Shown in pieces: positions 21,803 through 32,335 of a DNA stretch of 36,937 nucleotides. The stretch is taken from positions 1-36,937 of the forward strand of contig NXFV01001844.1 of NCBI GenBank assembly GCA_002803225.1. The letters run 5' to 3'. The DNA is from Gamarada debralockiae. Taxonomy: Eukaryota; Ascomycota; Leotiomycetes; Helotiales; Hyphodiscaceae. The position numbers and the translations under genes are program-made. The notes beneath the pieces were generated by a model, which saw nothing but the letters and a program-made list of their open reading frames with translations, did not search any database and was not told the origin of the DNA. Position 1 is the stretch's first letter; the number at the start of each line of letters is the position of its first letter.

Positions 21803-23010
21803 AGAAGGACGTGACTGCGCAACGTGAAAAGCTCGAGAAAAATATGTCTGGGCAATATGCCATATGGCGAGGAGGAGAGGAAAGGCCGGGAAAATCAATG
21901 AGTTGCCCCTCGTGTTAGCTAGATATGTTACATGATATAGTATGTTTCAGATTCACTTTCTTCTGTATTTCTTCGACGCTTCGACATCAAGAGCCCGTTT
22001 CAAAGGCCCATTTATTCACCCTTGAAAGTTCCAAGTGAAAAGTCATCAAGGAGAAGAAGCGGCAGGGACTTCACTTGTGTCCATGCCCAGATGGGATACA
22101 GCTTGAGTTTGTGGCTCTGTTTGAGTGATGTTCACCGTTTGTTCCAGGTAGTTTTGAGTGACTTTACCGGAATGCATTGATATTCAATAGCAATGGCAGC
22201 AACGAGAGCACTGTCAACGACAGTGGCCACGGGTTACAAGCCTAGATGGTCGTTGGCCACGGCAGACTGCAGGAGCACATGCTGCTGGTTCAACCGGGAT
22301 CAAGCATTGACCCACGAAGTTCGGTTCCGAATAAATTCTCCGGGGAGATTGTTGAGATAAAGAGTTTGAGGATGAAGGATGTCCGCAGTTGTTTTACTTT
22401 GGTGGTAGCTTAAGTAGCCGTTGAGATACTGTTGAGTGGATGCAGAATTGCCGAAGAGATTCACCATCTTCACCACGGAAGTCTTCGACATATCGACGCT
22501 ATGGAGAGGTATTACTTTTTTAAATGTGGGTATATGTATGCTCCTGGGTTTCAAAGAAGATGTGGGGATAGGTCTTTTGAAATGAAGTACTTCCTTATTA
22601 CATCTCTCAACGAGAAGTTCATTTTGCAAGGATGCAACGTCAACTGAAACGGCTTTCTCTGGAGGTCTAAGACATGTCTTCTTCCTTTTCCCCATCAATC
22701 ACTCAGCAGGTTACAAACTCTAGAGAGTTGATGACTAGTATGAAACTAAGAATAGCGTCGACAATGAGAGCCGTCTCGACAGTGAGTAACCATCAATTGA
22801 AGGTACAGATAAAGACAGTTGACGGCTGTGAGACCACACGCTGCCACTCGAAAATCCTGGTACTGGGATTGACTTGGGAAAAAGCCACGCAGACGAAGAT
22901 TTACTGACTGAATGAAATTAGAATTGTTTATTTTGGTGTACACCCACATAGAGCGAGAGCTTAGATACAGATTTATAGAATGAAACGAGTGGTAGAAGCC
23001 ATTTTAAATC
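21803..23010. other. Intergenic stretch, one long minus-strand open frame
   Basis: A 132-codon minus-strand frame (22698-22300) has no domain, signal or splice partner I recognise. In the next 200 bp on the same strand other peptide-like segments appear between stops (VATVVDSALVAAIAIEYQCI). This may be an unidentified decayed gene; I do not call it. Confidence 0.3.
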
Positions 23011-23890
23011 TCAAGGAATCTCTTCGTAAACCCGATCTGTCAAAAGCGCTGGGCCAAGCCAATCATTCGGAACATTTTCCGGCATCTGTCTCTCCCTTCC
23101 CACCCTCTCAACGCATCAAATTCCTGCACATATGTTTTGTATTGAAATCGACATATGCTTCCGTCGCTTCAATACCGATCCAGATTTGTCCCAAATCGCC
23201 AACATCCACTGTACACATCGACTGTTGCCGTAAGATATCCAAGCAAATGCTGACATCTTTCTTCATTATGTGCTCCTTGTTCTTGAAACACCTTGTTTCT
23301 TTTGTTTGTAGTAGTCGAAATTGCAACGGAGACTTTGGCGAAGAAGGTTAAGGCAGTGGAGATGGTGCAGACCTTCGACGTTCACGGGGTAGCCGCCTCC
23401 GTATTGGAGGGAGATCTTGACTTGGTCGGGTGTCAGCCCCGATTTTGATTGCGAGAGAAGGAGGCCCTGTGATGACTCGATAATTTACTTCCAAACTCTC
23501 CCATGCTGCGTCGACTTCGGGCCAGCGGGTTGGCGGAAGATATTTCTTTGAGGAAGGAGCCATCGAATTGTTGGAGCTTGTAGGTAAGTGGGATGTCTTC
23601 TGGGAGAGGAGCTGGCAACTATTAGATTTTGCCGGGTATGAGAAGGGTTGAATAGAACTTACAAAATTGGGTTATGAGCGAGGGGTCGCAGGCGGGGGTT
23701 GGTTTTGAGATTCTGCCGATTGCGAAAACTCCATGTAGATGTGAGAACGAAGGATATCGTGAGGGATGGGTGCGAGGAAATATGACCACAGGCGTCTTCT
23801 TTCATGAAATGGGTTTCTTCGTAATCTCTCGGAATCAGGTAGGAAGCTTTCCTCATCTACTTGTAGAAGTTGACTGAACTTGACGTCCAT
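23011..23890 (-). pseudogene. UstYa-family (DUF3328) oxidase-like pseudogene
   Basis: The minus-strand ATG at 23890 starts MDVKFSQLLQVDEESFLPDS, a typical UstYa-family N-terminus. The membrane segment is lost in a frame change. One intron is still plausible near 23679-23634. Then follow LTYKLQQFDGSF, PEVDAAWESLEVNYRVI, YGGGYPVNVEGLHHLHC (the family's first HxxHC motif, intact), DVSICLDILRQQSMCTVDVG (the second motif, in which the usual His before Cys is Ile) and a terminal VYEEIP. At least four frame changes separate these parts, so no full protein is made. Living members are oxidases or cyclases of RiPP and other secondary-metabolite pathways. No cluster partner (precursor peptide, P450) is visible nearby. 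Confidence 0.75.
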
Positions 23891-24544
23891 ATCTGAGGGC
23901 TGAAGATTCTTGGATTTGCGATGATATAAAGTGAAGGAGAAAGGTTTGTCAAAAAAGTTTAGACAGTAGAACATCGAAGTATCTCAAGTTTACGTTTTTG
24001 AATTCCGAATAGTCAGGAATGTTCGGATGGCTTTCTCCCAAGATGAGCAAAGGACGATGTAACCACCGACAATTGGTATTTTGATTGAAGCGGTGATGAG
24101 GGGTGGTGGTGAGTGAACACTTCAATTACGAGCGTTAGGCGTCACGCTCCGCGCTCCGCCGAGACTGTTCGACAGGTCAGACAATCCATGTTCTTATAAA
24201 GATGATAAAAATGAATCCAATGGAATTTTATATATAGCTCTAAATGATCAGGAGGAAGGTATAATAAAGCATTATAAGCAACCTATTATGTCGAAACCCT
24301 TAGCTACAATATAGATTGCTGATTTAGCAAAACCCGGCTACCCCGCCCTACCCCGCATATCTGGATCACGTTATTGTACAGCAGAGTGACTGCAAGTGCG
24401 AGCTTTTATAAAACAGGATCGTCTCCGTTACTTGTCTAACCCCATCTTATAACGCCACTTTCTTCATCATTAAACCAATATTTAGAGTTTAAGTAAGAGA
24501 ATTAAGCAGCTTTACAATACCCTCATGTCCGTGTCTGCAGCCCA
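23891..24544. other. AT-rich intergenic stretch with TACCCCGC repeats
   Basis: No gene. TACCCCGC occurs twice at 24339-24356, followed by GATCACGTTAT (24364-24374). The same pair of words recurs on the other side of the HET-ankyrin gene. Confidence 0.45.
24349..24374 (+). repeat. TACCCCGC...GATCACGTTAT repeat, copy 1
   Basis: TACCCCGCATATCTG then GATCACGTTAT. Copy 2 at 26937-26960 is in the same orientation. Both are followed some 35 bp later by a related GAGCTT.TATAA segment, so the homology is about 60 bp long. Confidence 0.4.
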
Positions 24545-25016
24545 CTAAGGTGGCGTCTGGTCGTACTTGTCCTCCACCTCGACTTTAGCACCTGCCTCGA
24601 GCAGCTGCTTGACGATGCCCTCGCTCCTGTTCTCTGCAGCCCACGATAGTGGCGTCCGGTCGTACTTGTCCTTCACCTCGACTTTAGCACCTGCCTCAAG
24701 CAGCTGCTTGGCTACACCCCCGTTCCCGTTCCGAGCAGCCCACGATAGCGGCGTCCAGCCATAGAAGTCTTTCGCCTCGATTTTAGCACCTGCCTCGAGA
24801 AGCTGCTTAGCTACACCTCCGTGCCCGTTCCGAGCAGCCCACGATAGTGGCGTCTGGTCGTAGAAGTCTTTCACTTCGATTTTAGCACCCGCCTCGAGCA
24901 GCTGCTTGACTATACCCTTGTGCCCGTTCCGAGCAGCCCACAATAGTGGCATCTGGTCATACATGTCCTTCACCTCGACTTTAGCACCTGCCTCGAGCAG
25001 CTGCTTAACGATACCC
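24545..25016 (-). pseudogene. Out-of-frame 3' part of the HET-ankyrin gene (five ankyrin repeats)
   Basis: This stretch continues the ankyrin array of the gene upstream but in the next frame: repeats of the form GIVKQLLEAGAKVEVKDMYD...PLSWAARNGHG. It is open from about 25039 down to a TAG at 24547-24545. The terminal unit reads CCT TAG where other units read CTA TCG (Leu-Ser). Without the one-base loss near 25017 this would add about 157 aa to the protein. Confidence 0.7.
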
Positions 25017-25340
25017 TGTTCCCGTTCCGAGCAGCCCACGATAGTGGCGTCCGGTCGTACACATCCTTTACCTCGACTTTAGCGCCTGCCTCAAGCAGCG
25101 GCTTAACTATACCCTCATGCCCGTTCCCCGCAGCCCACGATAGCAGTGTCTGGCCGTACTCGTCCTTCACCTCGACTTTAGCACCTGCCTTGAGCAGCTG
25201 CTTGAAGATGCCCTCTTGCCCGTTCCGAGCAGCCCACATTAGCAGTGTCTGGCCGTACTCGTCCTCCACCTCGACTTTAGCACCTGCCTCGAGCAGCTGC
25301 TTGACGATGCCCTCGTGCCTGTTCTTAGCCGCCCGTTGCA
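24545..25340 (-). repeat. Tandem array of about eight 99-bp ankyrin units
   Basis: The landmark GACTTT/GATTTT of each unit (plus strand) falls at 24581, 24680, 24779, 24878, 24977, 25075, 25174 and 25273. Every step is 99 bp except one of 98 bp (24977 to 25075). Units are near-identical in DNA, so the array was amplified or homogenised recently. Confidence 0.9.
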
Positions 25341-26481
25341 ATGGTGTCCAGCCGTCATTATCCTTCGAGTCTACCTCGACTCCGTCTGTCCTGAGTAGCA
25401 GCTCGACCATTGCTTCCTGCCCATGCTCGGATGCATTTCCGAGAACTGCACTACTTAATGAATCTAAGTTCTGTAAGAACTCCGGTAATGTCCAGTTAAG
25501 AAACTTATAAAGAGAATTATCCAGATTGGTGTGGGATAGTAAGAACGAAGTGGTGTCCTGGATGACTTGCTGCAACGGCTTCGTGTAATCTGGAAGCAAG
25601 AAGCCACTCCCACATGTATCTGACGATATACCTAATATAGCGTAAATGATATCTCGCTCGTCAGTCGCTTCGCTTTTACGAAACTTCACTAATAGAGTAT
25701 GAAGGTTCCGCTTGTGGCTCCACCAAGATTCTTTTCGTGAGAGACCTGGCATTATATCTAGAACAGCCTGGCAATGGGGGTTAGGTTGTAAACCTAGTAA
25801 AGACGGAACTTGAGCAAAAACCTGCGCTGAGATAGACTTCTTGCCGCAGAGGACTGTAGCGACTCGGGCGTTGGCAATTTCTTGTAAGATCCAAATTCTC
25901 CGAAACCATGGTCGGCTCAATAACAATTGCATGCCCTCACGCCATCTGGCTTTTTGGTGCATATTTACGTTTCCTTGCAAAAGACTTATCCAAAGTGGAG
26001 CCAAAGGTCTCCAATCGCCTTCAACCGTAACAATCTTATCGCGTAGTCGCTTCATAAAATCCATAGTAAGGTCGCTCTCTGTAGTACCTTGGCCCAACCA
26101 AACAATAACTTGTTCAGCCTCCTTATATATATAACTCATTTGTTGAACTTGATGTGTTCGCTCCTGCTCGTTGTCCTGATCGATGCAAATGGCATCGATC
26201 CACAGGATTCGGTCCCTATCTTCAAAGCGTAGATGCTGGAATGCCACATATAAGTTTGAAGTGACGTGCATTGTGCTTCCATTAAATGTAATCTTGGCTG
26301 CCTTTTCCGTGCTTCCCCATGTATATGACAAAGCTTCATAGGGTATGCCGCCTTCAAGTTGGTTAAGCCATCCCTCAAAAAGCTCGCATTGAATGTTATC
26401 GGTAAAGTGTCCTCGGAGAAGTCGGAGGAGCCGAACAGCGGGACTATCGAGATCGATTGGTCGGTATTTGTATACAGCCAT
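24970..26481 (-). CDS. HET-domain protein with C-terminal ankyrin repeats (frame cut short)
   Basis: A single minus-strand frame from the ATG at 26481 to a stop at 24970 encodes 503 aa. The HET domain spans about residues 48-200 with its usual motifs: YEALSYTWGS, ILWIDAICIDQDNEQERTHQ followed by VQQMSYIYKEAEQVIVWLG, and RPWFRRIWILQEIANA. A linker with ATDERDIIYAILGIS follows. Ankyrin repeats start near residue 370 (VDSKDNDGWTPLQRAAKNRH) and become near-identical copies (EGIVKQLLEAGAKVEVEDEY). A one-base deletion near 25017 shifts the frame within the fourth or fifth repeat and adds a short basic tail (NRVSLSSCSRQVLKSR). HET proteins trigger cell death in allorecognition; high-identity repeats usually form the variable recognition surface. 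It could still act in truncated form, or the base may be an assembly error. Confidence 0.85.
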   Translation of the reverse strand: MAVYKYRPIDLDSPAVRLLRLLRGHFTDNIQCELFEGWLNQLEGGIPYEALSYTWGSTEKAAKITFNGSTMHVTSNLYVAFQHLRFEDRDRILWIDAICIDQDNEQERTHQVQQMSYIYKEAEQVIVWLGQGTTESDLTMDFMKRLRDKIVTVEGDWRPLAPLWISLLQGNVNMHQKARWREGMQLLLSRPWFRRIWILQEIANARVATVLCGKKSISAQVFAQVPSLLGLQPNPHCQAVLDIMPGLSRKESWWSHKRNLHTLLVKFRKSEATDERDIIYAILGISSDTCGSGFLLPDYTKPLQQVIQDTTSFLLSHTNLDNSLYKFLNWTLPEFLQNLDSLSSAVLGNASEHGQEAMVELLLRTDGVEVDSKDNDGWTPLQRAAKNRHEGIVKQLLEAGAKVEVEDEYGQTLLMWAARNGQEGIFKQLLKAGAKVEVKDEYGQTLLSWAAGNGHEGIVKPLLEAGAKVEVKDVYDRTPLSWAARNGNRVSLSSCSRQVLKSR

Positions 26482-27268
26482 TTACTTTTAAGGGAGAATT
26501 TGGGATAAAGGCTGCTATACTGTGCTGGTAGGGTTTCGGTGTACGGTGGATGGCCTGGGTAATAAGAAGTTAGCTCTGTCGATCATAGAGATCAAGATAA
26601 ACTAATTTATGAGATTCCATGCAGAAGTAGGGCGCACAAGGTCTATGTAAATTCTGCGTGAAGAGAAATATTGGAATCCCTCAAGTAACTCAAATGAATA
26701 TTGAATCTGGTGTCGTCTGACGAACACCACAAAAGGTTGCTTAGGGAAGGAAGATGAGGCTGAAAATGGAGGATGCGCTGGCCAGAAAATGTTCAGCAGC
26801 CAGCTACTGCAGATTTGACGATAGCAAGGTTGCCCCGCACTTCTCTACCACAGCATAGTTTCCTTCATAAATATCTGATAATCCGTGCTCTCAACCGATT
26901 TCTCAAACTCTGATGATCTGACTTGGTGATTGGCGATACCCCGCACTTCGATCACGTTATAGTAAGTCACGTTTGTAGAGCTTGAGCTTATAATATTCTG
27001 AAGGTGGTCCCCTTTGCTTACGTGGGCTTTTCAAAGCTGGGAAGAGTGATCTTGGGTACTGTCTTCTCACTTGAGAAACAGGCTCAGATAGCTTGTTCGC
27101 TTGCAAAGTTGCTGGGTATGCATTTGGAGGGACGGTAAACATGGGATCATAATCATTATAGATTAGATGAAATTCCACTTGTCATTTAATTCCACTTTTC
27201 GTCCGGTAACCAACCCACTTACGCCATGAAACTCGTCTGGTATGCTTTTCATCTCATTCCCAACTCAC
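26482..27268. other. Intergenic: HET-ankyrin promoter and repeat copy 2
   Basis: No gene seen. It includes TGCCCCGCACTTC near 26833 and the second TACCCCGC/GATCACGTTAT copy at 26937-26960. Confidence 0.45.
26937..26960 (+). repeat. TACCCCGC...GATCACGTTAT repeat, copy 2
   Basis: TACCCCGCACTTC then GATCACGTTAT, in the same orientation as copy 1 at 24349. The two copies bracket the HET-ankyrin gene. Confidence 0.4.
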
Positions 27269-28625
27269 TTAAGGTTGCCCTGGCCAAACCTCATCCGCAA
27301 TCCTTCTCACCAACGCCAGCTTGTTCTTCATATCCTCCCAGCCCAAAAGATTTCCCTCCTCATGACTCGCAAACCCACACTGCGGACTGACTCCCATGCG
27401 GTCCAGGGCCAACTCCCTCGTCTGTCCCGCTCCCTTTGCAATGACATCCGCCGCCGCATAGAGCCTTTCCTTCATCTTCTCCTTATCTTCCAATTCCGGG
27501 AATTTGCTCGTAATAACTCCCAAAATGACATTCTTGTGCCTAGGCAAATGCAGAAGGGGCTCGAATCCACCAGCGCGAGGAGTGTCATATTCAAGGTAGT
27601 AGGTCTGGACGTTGAGGGTCTGGAAGAGCTTCGTGGCGATACGATCGTAGCCTCCTTCGGAGAAATGACGGGAACCCATGAAGTTGCCTCGACAGATGTG
27701 GAGTCCGAAGTGCATCTTGGAGGTGTGGTTTGCGATACTGTCGTTGTAGCACTTGATGTAGTTGTCTAGAAGTTCGTCTGGGGTCTTCTTGTTGGACTTG
27801 TCTTCCGCCCAGCCTGCGAGCATTTTCTCGGAGCAGAAATCTGTTCCTCACTCAACTTCAAATCGCCCAGAAAGGGGCATGAGAGAAGGATATGGGGAAC
27901 TTACACGCAAAATTCGGATCATCAAACTGCACATTCCTCACTCCTGCCTCATACAAAATGTCCAGCTCCTTCCTAACCGCCATACTGATATCCCAGAAGT
28001 ATTCCTCATCACTTTTATACACATCTGCGGGGTATGCTTTGCCCTCCTTATAACGCAGATGATACCACGGCGGCGCAATCATCGTCAACTTGATTTCGCC
28101 CCATCGTTCCTCTGGGATCAAGGTCTTCATGAAGTTGAACTGTCCGATGAGCGTAGATTGGCCTTTATGCTTTATCTTGCCGGTGCAAACACATGATTGT
28201 CCTGGCTTGTGGCCTTTCTCGATGAACCCTGCGATGTCTGGGACGTAGGGGCGGAACAGGTCCATTGAGGGGTTGCGGATCTCGGTCATGCCTTCGAGCT
28301 CCTCAAAGAAGGTACCCCAGAATACTGCGCGTCTGATGTTTACATATCAGCACATAAGTTCGACTCCATAAGAAGTCGGATTGTACAAGAGGGGTAAAAG
28401 TGGGGTAATTCTCACGCACCGATATTCGCCATCCGTCACAGCGCGCAGTCCTATGTCTGTCTGTACCTTCACGACTTTCGTAATCGACTCATCTTCAGCT
28501 GCTGTGAGGTCCGCCTGGCTTAATTGGTTGTTTTCGAAAGCTGCTCGTTTCGCAAGGAATTCCTTTGGTCGCAGGAGGGATCCTAGGTGCTCTGCTCTGA
28601 ATGGTGGATTGCGTTTGGCTGCCAT
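27269..28625 (-). CDS. MetE-like (cobalamin-independent methionine synthase family) methyltransferase
   Basis: Three minus-strand exons (28625-28420, 28332-27905, 27840-27269; introns 87 and 64 bp) give 401 aa in frame. The start MAAKRNPPFRAEHLGSLLRP is typical of the short UROD/MetE-like family that contains only the C-terminal barrel of methionine synthase. GLRAVTDGEYRR, LTMIAPPWYHLRYKEGKAYP, VRNVQFDDPNFA, the zinc-site segment HFGLHICRGN (His and Cys ligands) and VSPQCGFAS (second Cys) are all present. The family moves a methyl group to a thiol in the cytosol; the physiological acceptor of this short fungal subfamily is not established, so a specific role in methionine synthesis is not claimed. 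Intact. Confidence 0.88.
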
Positions 28626-29782
28626 CTTGGACGTTGGATATTTGTCAAATCGAGATGAGTGTCTAGGGAGGAGGTGAAGTATGAGCTACGAGAGGAATGG
28701 GGGAACGAAGTTATTTTAAACATCCTTTTACCTGAGCAGTGGGGGAAACCGTGCTGAATCAGTGGTTACAAAGTCATGCCCCGCTCTGCCCCGCACTCGA
28801 AAGTAAGTGGCGCTGATGGGCTCGGATAACCCCTCTGAAAACTTTAACGAACAGGTAACCTGCGTAGCGAGAATCCCTTAGTAAATAGATACATCACGAA
28901 AATCTCAACACAAATTGATATTATTCGGCTCGCAGCCCTCTAATACCATATTTCAACCCTATTTGACTCATCCCTGTATAATATTTGCGAGTGAACTTTA
29001 TTAGGGCTTTTTTATTATGCTTTGATTATCTCTGAGCCTGACCTTGCTCCTCTATACTACGAGTTTTCGACACCTTAATAACGTTCTTATAACTAGAAAT
29101 CCTAGTAGTATGAACAATAGAGTAGTTTAATTAGATTACAATCCGTTTTTACTAAATGATTTACTGAAGAGGCGGGGTAGATTTTCGTCCAGGAGGAAGG
29201 GACGGCGGAAACAGCACTCGGCTATACCTACTCTTACATAAGAGCCGCTGCTTTTACGAAAAGCATCGCCGCCTCTACAGCCTCACTGTGGCTGAAAAGT
29301 TTTGCGCCTTAACAGTCAAGAGGCAACTGTCGCCGAATATTTTCACACGTCATCCGCCAGCCCTTCTTCCACCCGCCGAGCCGCAACGTGGGGCCATTCA
29401 CGATGAACACGTTTTGCTCCTATAACATCCAGTTATATCTCTGCTCCATCGATGCTCCGCAGCACACAGGGCATCAACACATGGTGCCCAATTCTAACCA
29501 CTACTCTCCCACTTGACAGACTCATCCTGGAATACTTTTTGGGCTATTGTCGCGAAGAAACGAATCGTTCTTGCTAGCAGCGATGGACAAAACGAAACCT
29601 TACAGCTCGCTTAGGTCACACCAGAGGGGATATCTCAAAAGGAGAACCAAGCGGAAGCGGTAGGTCCACGTTATTGGGGTTACACAACATATCCACTACC
29701 CAGTTAGCGCTTGCGGCCAAAACCACCCATCTCGATCACAGCAAATTTATCACACCTTTCAATATTCCATCTCAACTCAGAA
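28626..29782. other. Intergenic: AT-rich centre with CCCCGC motifs at both sides
   Basis: TGCCCCGCTCTGCCCCGCAC lies at 28777-28796, and the inverted motif GGCGGGGTA at 29171-29179, with a very AT-rich 28860-29160 between. This may be the two ends of a small element related to the TACCCCGC repeats, or carbon-catabolite (CreA-type GCGGGG) sites upstream of the methyltransferase gene. No gene is seen. Confidence 0.4.
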
Positions 29783-31289
29783 ATGGCATCCGACGATCCC
29801 AACCTGGACCATGTCCCAACTTTAGCATTGAAACAAGCTCTATGCTTTTCCTGTTGGAACGTATCCTCCAATCTCAGCCGATGCAGCGCTTGCAAACGGG
29901 TCTCATACTGCTCAGCAAAGTGCCAAAAGCAAGACTGGAAAAGGAACCATAAGAAAATCTGCAAGAAGCTTGTTGCTTTGAACCAGCAGAAGGGATATTA
30001 CCCTCAGCTGGCAGGCATTGGGATGACTACTATGACGAGCAGGTAAGCTCCTTTGGCAAGACGAGCGAGCAGATTCTGACACACTTTACAGGTGCTAGAG
30101 TTCTTTAGATCTGATACTCTAAATCCTTGTGAACTTGGAAGATTGGTTGGGTATGTTCATTCTCCCAACACCGATCAAAAGCCGACCGCCAACAAGCCGG
30201 AACAATATTATCATATTATATTGATGTCGAGAAATTATTAAGCTGACACTTATAATTAGCTATGAACCACATTGCTATCACTGCTACAGAAGAGAGTCTC
30301 AACTCGAAGACGGGGCGAAGTTGAACGCCTGCCAATGCTGCCTTCTCACCTCATTCTGCCCCTCCTGCCAGCAAACACATCCATCAGTTGAGTGCGCTAC
30401 CTTGCAAGATATTGCTGTCGACGACAAGATTATGGTAGATCTCCGCCGGCGGACGGGAAAGAGCTCGACCATTACTTTCACCAAATTACCAAGAAAACAA
30501 CATTTTTCACTCTCTTCCGCAGCGGACTGGTATGACTACTACACGAGGCTCTCAGACATGGGTGGCTTTAGGTCCAAAATGAACCGAGACCTGAGGTACC
30601 TGTCAAACGACCCCAAAGAACGAGAATTCGTCGGGTATTTAAGATGTGGTACCAACACGACAACAATTCAACTCACCTTAATCGCTGCCCTGGAGGCGAT
30701 AATACCCAATGTCAACACTCGGAGTTCGATCAGCCTTCACGTCATTGGCGCAGGTGGAGCTGAATTTGCCTCTATTCCTGCATTCGAGGAGCTATTACAC
30801 CTCCTACCATCGCTAATAACCCTTCAACTAGCATTCGTAGGTCTGAATATAGTCGAGGACCCAACAAACGACACAGAAATCCAGAATCCACACACACTTC
30901 AGTGCTGCGCCGCGTGTACCAAGATGGGACGGACAATTTCCATCAGAACCTGGAGGGGTCCATATCACGCATACATCGATACCAAATTCTATAAGACGCC
31001 AGATCTAGCAGCAGCCTTCCACTCAGGGTTTTCGGTAGACGAACAAGCGGACTGGTATCCAACCATCAAGTATTTTGCGCATGCTCCGCATCCAACACTC
31101 TTTACTGCGGCCAGATACTATGAGATTCAGGGAGAGATGGGAATTTGGAAGAACTTGGGGGCCGAATTCGTGAAGAATGCTGAAGTAAACAAGTGGAAGG
31201 GGATGTCTCCTTCGCTTACAGCCTGTGGGGACAAACCGAACGAGGTCATCTATCAAAATTATTGGTGGTACATCGTGAAACAAAGGTGA
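29783..31289 (+). CDS. MYND zinc-finger protein with MSS51-type C-terminal domain (apparent one-base frame break)
   Basis: Exons 29783-30042, 30092-30150 and 30260-31289 (introns 49 and 109 bp). The MYND finger is complete: C21, C24, C34, C37, C43, C47, H56, C60 (ALCFSCWNVSSNLSRC...). The downstream part reads HWDDYYDEQ, VLEFFRSDTLNPCELGRLVG, HCYHCYRR and a long C-terminal domain (FVGYLRCGTNTTTIQLTLIA, PTLFTAARYYEIQGEMGIWK, YQNYWWYIVKQR) like the MSS51-C domain. Exon lengths sum to 1349, one short of a multiple of three. The MYND frame runs into the intron as GIGMTTMTSR, while the sensible continuation is the frame HWDDYYDEQ. So one base is missing near 30013-30019, by mutation or assembly error; no intron I tried repairs it. 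MYND binds partner proteins; the role is unknown. Confidence 0.75.
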
Positions 31290-31529
31290 TTAGTAATATG
31301 AAGGGTTATTGCGTGGAAGGAACGAGAATGGAACTTGTTCCTTACAGGGAGGCTATTCTCAGACCTTGAGGCCTCTATATGGTGCCGTGGCACTTTTACT
31401 GCAGTTAAAAACAATACAAAATCACTACGAAAATCTACAACTTTTTATGATAGTAGCTATCGTCATCCAATATCACTATCCATCCGCCGTCATCGCTCGG
31501 CTTTCTGCCACTCAAGCATTCAAACTAGC

Positions 31530-32335
31530 CTACGTACGCACCGACCAATCATCAGGCCAACGCTCGCATTCAGGAATCTGTACACCAGGTGGAAGCCAGC
31601 AACCCATGACGCATACAACTGGCGCAGTATAGTTTTTATAGTCCCCCTCCTCCCTCTTAAAGCGCTTTTCCATCTGCATCTCGATGTACTCTTTGTAACG
31701 CATGTTCTCGGTAGAGACAATTGTAAATGGCCCCGTGCTCCCTCTTGTAAATTCCTAATGCGGAGGTAGCTCTCCTTAGTCATCCTCATAGACTCTAAAG
31801 TTGTTATCCTTAATATCCCACTCTTCATTGATCACAATACTATCATCAATCCAAACAACAAGCAGCTTTAGGTAAGGGAAAAAGTGCCGAATAATGTACT
31901 CGTAGCCGTCCAGGTCTGCGTGAAGACTTCTCGATTAATAGCCAATGCGTGGACCTTCTCAAAGAATTGAGGTTTCCCGATCCATTTGTCACTCTCACCA
32001 CTAACCTCCTCGTCTTGCGCATTCCACCGCTTTATGCTGCCCTAGAAGTTTGGCTAGGCAAAACCCGCGCTAAAGTTGACATGCTTGATATACAAGATAT
32101 CCTAATCGAATCGTATCCACGCGGGACAAGCAATGCTACTTATTGTCTCGTAGGCTCTCAAGCATTTACTTCGAGGCTCGGCGCAGCTATAGAGGAGAGG
32201 TAGTGGGTGGGTTTTCTTGAAATGCCAGTTCTTATCAAAAGCTGGCTTAATGATTCTCGGGACATAAATTGCACACTGCCATATCTTGAGGCGGATCTCA
32301 GGAGGGAGTTTGGGAAATAACGTAAATGAGTGGGT
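31530..32335 (-). pseudogene. 2EXR-domain protein relic
   Basis: On the minus strand the 2EXR start is clear: SFTLFPKLPPEIRLKIWQCA, then PRIIKPAF, PLPLLYSCAEPRSKCLRAYE and WIRFD followed by TAG. The same protein continues DILYIKHVNFSAGFA (stop) PNF (stop), WIGKPQFFEKVHALAINREV, HFFPYLKLLVVWIDDSIVIN and YEDD (stop) GELPP, and ends near PPGVQIPECERWPDDW. Three or more in-frame stops fit CAG-to-TAG (C to T) changes, and one or two frame changes occur. The family is large and poorly understood in Pezizomycotina. Confidence 0.7.

Noticed and set aside
22300..22698. 132-codon minus-strand frame
   Set aside because: No domain, signal or supporting exon; composition not clearly coding. Mentioned only in the spacer entry.
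24545..25340. Regularly spaced repeats as a CRISPR array
   Set aside because: Repeats are contiguous 99-bp coding units encoding ankyrin repeats in a eukaryote, with no unique spacers.
25190..25510. Plus-strand Ser/Pro-rich frames across the ankyrin array
   Set aside because: Antisense shadows of the 99-bp repeat; their regularity only reflects the repeat.
27242..27769. 175-codon plus-strand frame
   Set aside because: Antisense of the MetE-like gene's last exon, which has zinc-ligand motifs.
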